Below the pieces are notes generated by a model. It was not told the origin of the DNA and made no database searches. It saw nothing but the letters and a program-made list of their open reading frames with translations. A program made the translations under genes and the position numbers. This document shows, in pieces, positions 6,042 to 7,834 of a DNA stretch of 7,834 nt. The stretch's first letter is position 1; every line of letters starts with the position of its first letter. Source of the DNA: Balneolales bacterium (GTDB lineage: Bacteria; Bacteroidota; Rhodothermia; Balneolales; Natronogracilivirgulaceae); NCBI GenBank assembly GCA_007135895.1, contig SLHZ01000047.1:1-7834 (forward strand), read 5' to 3'.

Positions 6042-7834
6042 TGGTACTGCGGCATTTTGATCCGGGGACTTTCCCATTCTTATCTGTTTTCATATTACTC
6101 ACAGCCTGCCTGTTGCTGTGTCCGAAATCATTTATAAGTCCTCAATCCAACCTCTATGCCCAGGTTTATCAAAATATATACCGCCCGGCAACACCGGAGT
6201 GGTACAAGCTTCAAACACCATATTTCAAGATTCTTTTTCAGGATGGTGAACAAGAGGCGGCGTATCGTACGGCACATATTCTTGAGGAGCAATATCCTGC
6301 TGTACAATCGCTTGTAGGTGGCCGTTTAAGAAATATGCCGGTTGTGCTGAATGGCCAGAATGATCTCTCTAACGGATATGTCACCACGCTGAACTTCCGC
6401 ATTGAAGTCGAGATTCCAAGAATCAAAGGTAAAAGCATGAATCCGCTTGATGGAAGTTGGCTTAATACCGTTATGCCTCATGAGTTGGTTCACGCCCTGC
6501 ATCTGAATGTAATGCCCCGCTGGGGCACAACATGGTTCATCCAACCCTTTTCTCCGGACCTTGCCCGCAGCATGCACTTTGCCGCACCCGTAGGCATGCT
6601 TGAGGGAATTGCTGTATTCCATGAGACACACCATCACTATGATATAGGGGGCCGTGGTAATCATGCCTATTTCACAAACCAGCACCTTGCTGTAGCACAA
6701 GGAGGTACACGTTGGTCATTGGCACAAATGCTAACCAACCCAATGCACGAGCATCCATTTGACCGTCATTACATCGGCGGCTATGAGTTTATACATTGGC
6801 TTCAGTATGAATATGGAATGGACATCACTAAAAAAACCATTCGATTTGTCTCCCGGTGGCCCTTTCTGGGTTATGGATCTGCACTTTGGTACCATACCGG
6901 AAAGAGGCCATCGCAACTTTATCAGGACTTTGTATCCGGAAAGAACATCAGGAAGAACATTCATAATAATGAACTCGATCACTTTAATGTAGCTTTTACT
7001 CATTCCCGGCAATGGTCCATAGGGCGTAGTCGCCGGCCTGTTTGGATTTCTGACGATGAGATTCTGATGTACAGCCAGTCTGGTAACATCAGGCCCGGTT
7101 ATTATTATCTCAATCTCAATCAAATGGATTTTTGTCTTTTCCATGAAACCGGCAATGTGGAAGATTATCTTTTATCATTACATCCCGATCGAAGTCGATT
7201 TATGTATGCCCGTTACCACAGGCACCCCATTTATGATCATCACTTTACCATGGGTGTTTATGAAGTCCAGGTATCCGATGGGGCCCAGGTCCGATTAATA
7301 TCTGAAAGCAATGACAGGGTGCATGCTCCTGAATACGGACCGAATAATTCGAGGTGGGCACTTCAGACCTTCCATGAGAATAATATACTTGTTCGGCTGC
7401 AAAGTTCAGGAATTGATACCTTGCTTGTTCCTTATTCCGGATATATTGTTCAGTTTGCTTTCAAACCATCCAAAAAAAAGGAGGTCTGTTTTTCAGATAC
7501 CATGGCTGTAATTGCTAATCGGGATGGACTTCAGGCTTTATGGTTCCTGTCTGTTGACAGCCTTGAGGTTTTCAACCAAAGAAACCCGGATATATCATTT
7601 GATGGAGCTTCGGTTATGGATCTTTCCTGGCATCCGGATGGAGAGAAGCTCCTTTTTACCTCTGATTATGGCGGTGCAATGAATCTATTTGTATATGATG
7701 TCATTAATGATGCCATACATCAGCTTACAAACCATCGATATGGCATCATGGAAGGAAGTTTCTCTCCTGATGGCTCCCGTATTGCCGCAATACAAATATC
7801 TGAAAATCGTTTTGAACCGGTTATTCTCGAGGAA
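6038..7834 (+). CDS. Exported HEXXH gluzincin-like metallopeptidase with C-terminal beta-propeller repeats (3' end beyond window)
   Basis: An open frame of 599 codons runs from ATG at 6038 to the right edge without a stop. The N terminus has a hydrophobic export segment (about residues 12-27, FPFLSVFILLTACLLL). LTAC ending at Cys24 fits a lipobox, although a conventional signal peptide cut near YAQ is also possible. A peptidase-like domain follows. MPHELVHALHL places zinc ligands at His148 and His152. LEGIAVFHE (188-196) gives the expected glutamate ligand at Glu189, followed by GGRGN and then GGYEFIHWLQYEYG (247-260), as in peptidase-MA/M1-like gluzincins. From about residue 330 the sequence turns into beta-rich repeats. 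LSWHPDGEKLLFTSD (529-543) and SFSPDGSRIAA (574-584) are PD40/TolB-like propeller blades 44 residues apart. The start overlaps the cstA stop by four bases, so the two are co-translated. Family members are usually longer, so the missing part is probably more propeller. Peptidase activity is inferred from motifs, and its substrate is unknown. Confidence 0.85.
   Translation, partial: MMVLRHFDPGTFPFLSVFILLTACLLLCPKSFISPQSNLYAQVYQNIYRPATPEWYKLQTPYFKILFQDGEQEAAYRTAHILEEQYPAVQSLVGGRLRNMPVVLNGQNDLSNGYVTTLNFRIEVEIPRIKGKSMNPLDGSWLNTVMPHELVHALHLNVMPRWGTTWFIQPFSPDLARSMHFAAPVGMLEGIAVFHETHHHYDIGGRGNHAYFTNQHLAVAQGGTRWSLAQMLTNPMHEHPFDRHYIGGYEFIHWLQYEYGMDITKKTIRFVSRWPFLGYGSALWYHTGKRPSQLYQDFVSGKNIRKNIHNNELDHFNVAFTHSRQWSIGRSRRPVWISDDEILMYSQSGNIRPGYYYLNLNQMDFCLFHETGNVEDYLLSLHPDRSRFMYARYHRHPIYDHHFTMGVYEVQVSDGAQVRLISESNDRVHAPEYGPNNSRWALQTFHENNILVRLQSSGIDTLLVPYSGYIVQFAFKPSKKKEVCFSDTMAVIANRDGLQALWFLSVDSLEVFNQRNPDISFDGASVMDLSWHPDGEKLLFTSDYGGAMNLFVYDVINDAIHQLTNHRYGIMEGSFSPDGSRIAAIQISENRFEPVILEE

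Noticed and set aside
6326..7144. Two long minus-strand open frames (6326-6700 and 6731-7144)
   Set aside because: Both lie opposite the peptidase/propeller gene, which has coherent motifs through this whole stretch. They are shadow frames.
6759..7511. Plus-strand frames at 6759-6992 and 7311-7511
   Set aside because: They are out-of-frame shadows within the open 599-codon frame that carries HELVH and the PD40 blades.
1..7834. CRISPR array, insertion sequence, prophage or defence system
   Set aside because: No regularly spaced repeats, transposase, integrase or terminal inverted repeats were seen. The genes are mostly core functions in a consistent arrangement.

Overview
The window looks like ordinary chromosomal DNA from a member of the Bacteroidota/Balneolota/Rhodothermota branch. 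The ScpA, RuvB, MetK and CstA proteins read like members of that group. Ribosome binding sites are not of the strong Shine-Dalgarno type, and starts are instead preceded by A-rich sequence. Several putative promoters have a TATATT-like -10 with a long spacer. The lineage is inferred from protein character by eye, not from a database search. I see no tRNA, rRNA, CRISPR array, transposon or phage gene. No gene-free stretch exceeds 300 bases; the longest gap is the 194-base divergent region at 294-487.

Layout, left to right. (1) The left edge cuts a minus-strand scpA gene (chromosome condensation); only its first 97 codons are present. (2) A divergent control region follows, with short direct repeats. 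(3) Next come a small ECF-like sigma factor and a single-pass membrane protein with a soluble N-terminal region and a TPR-like exported part. They are probably a sigma factor and its unorthodox anti-sigma or sensor partner. (4) ruvB (Holliday-junction branch-migration motor) has a GTG start. (5) metK (S-adenosylmethionine synthetase) has its own promoter-like sequence and a short leader that could fold. (6) cstA (carbon-starvation transporter) has a good promoter and a perfect 14-bp palindrome in its leader. (7) An exported protein runs off the right edge. Its start overlaps the cstA stop as ATGA. It has an HELVH zinc-peptidase motif with a downstream glutamate motif, followed by beta-propeller (PD40/TolB-like) repeats.

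The first five genes are mostly housekeeping (condensin, recombination, SAM synthesis) around a regulatory pair. The most biologically suggestive unit is the last one: a CstA-type uptake system translationally coupled to an exported metallopeptidase-like propeller protein. This suggests a link between extracytoplasmic protein or peptide breakdown and uptake during starvation. I found no clear evidence of a wholly new system. The points worth following up are this coupling, the cstA palindrome, the metK leader and the zinc-less anti-sigma candidate.
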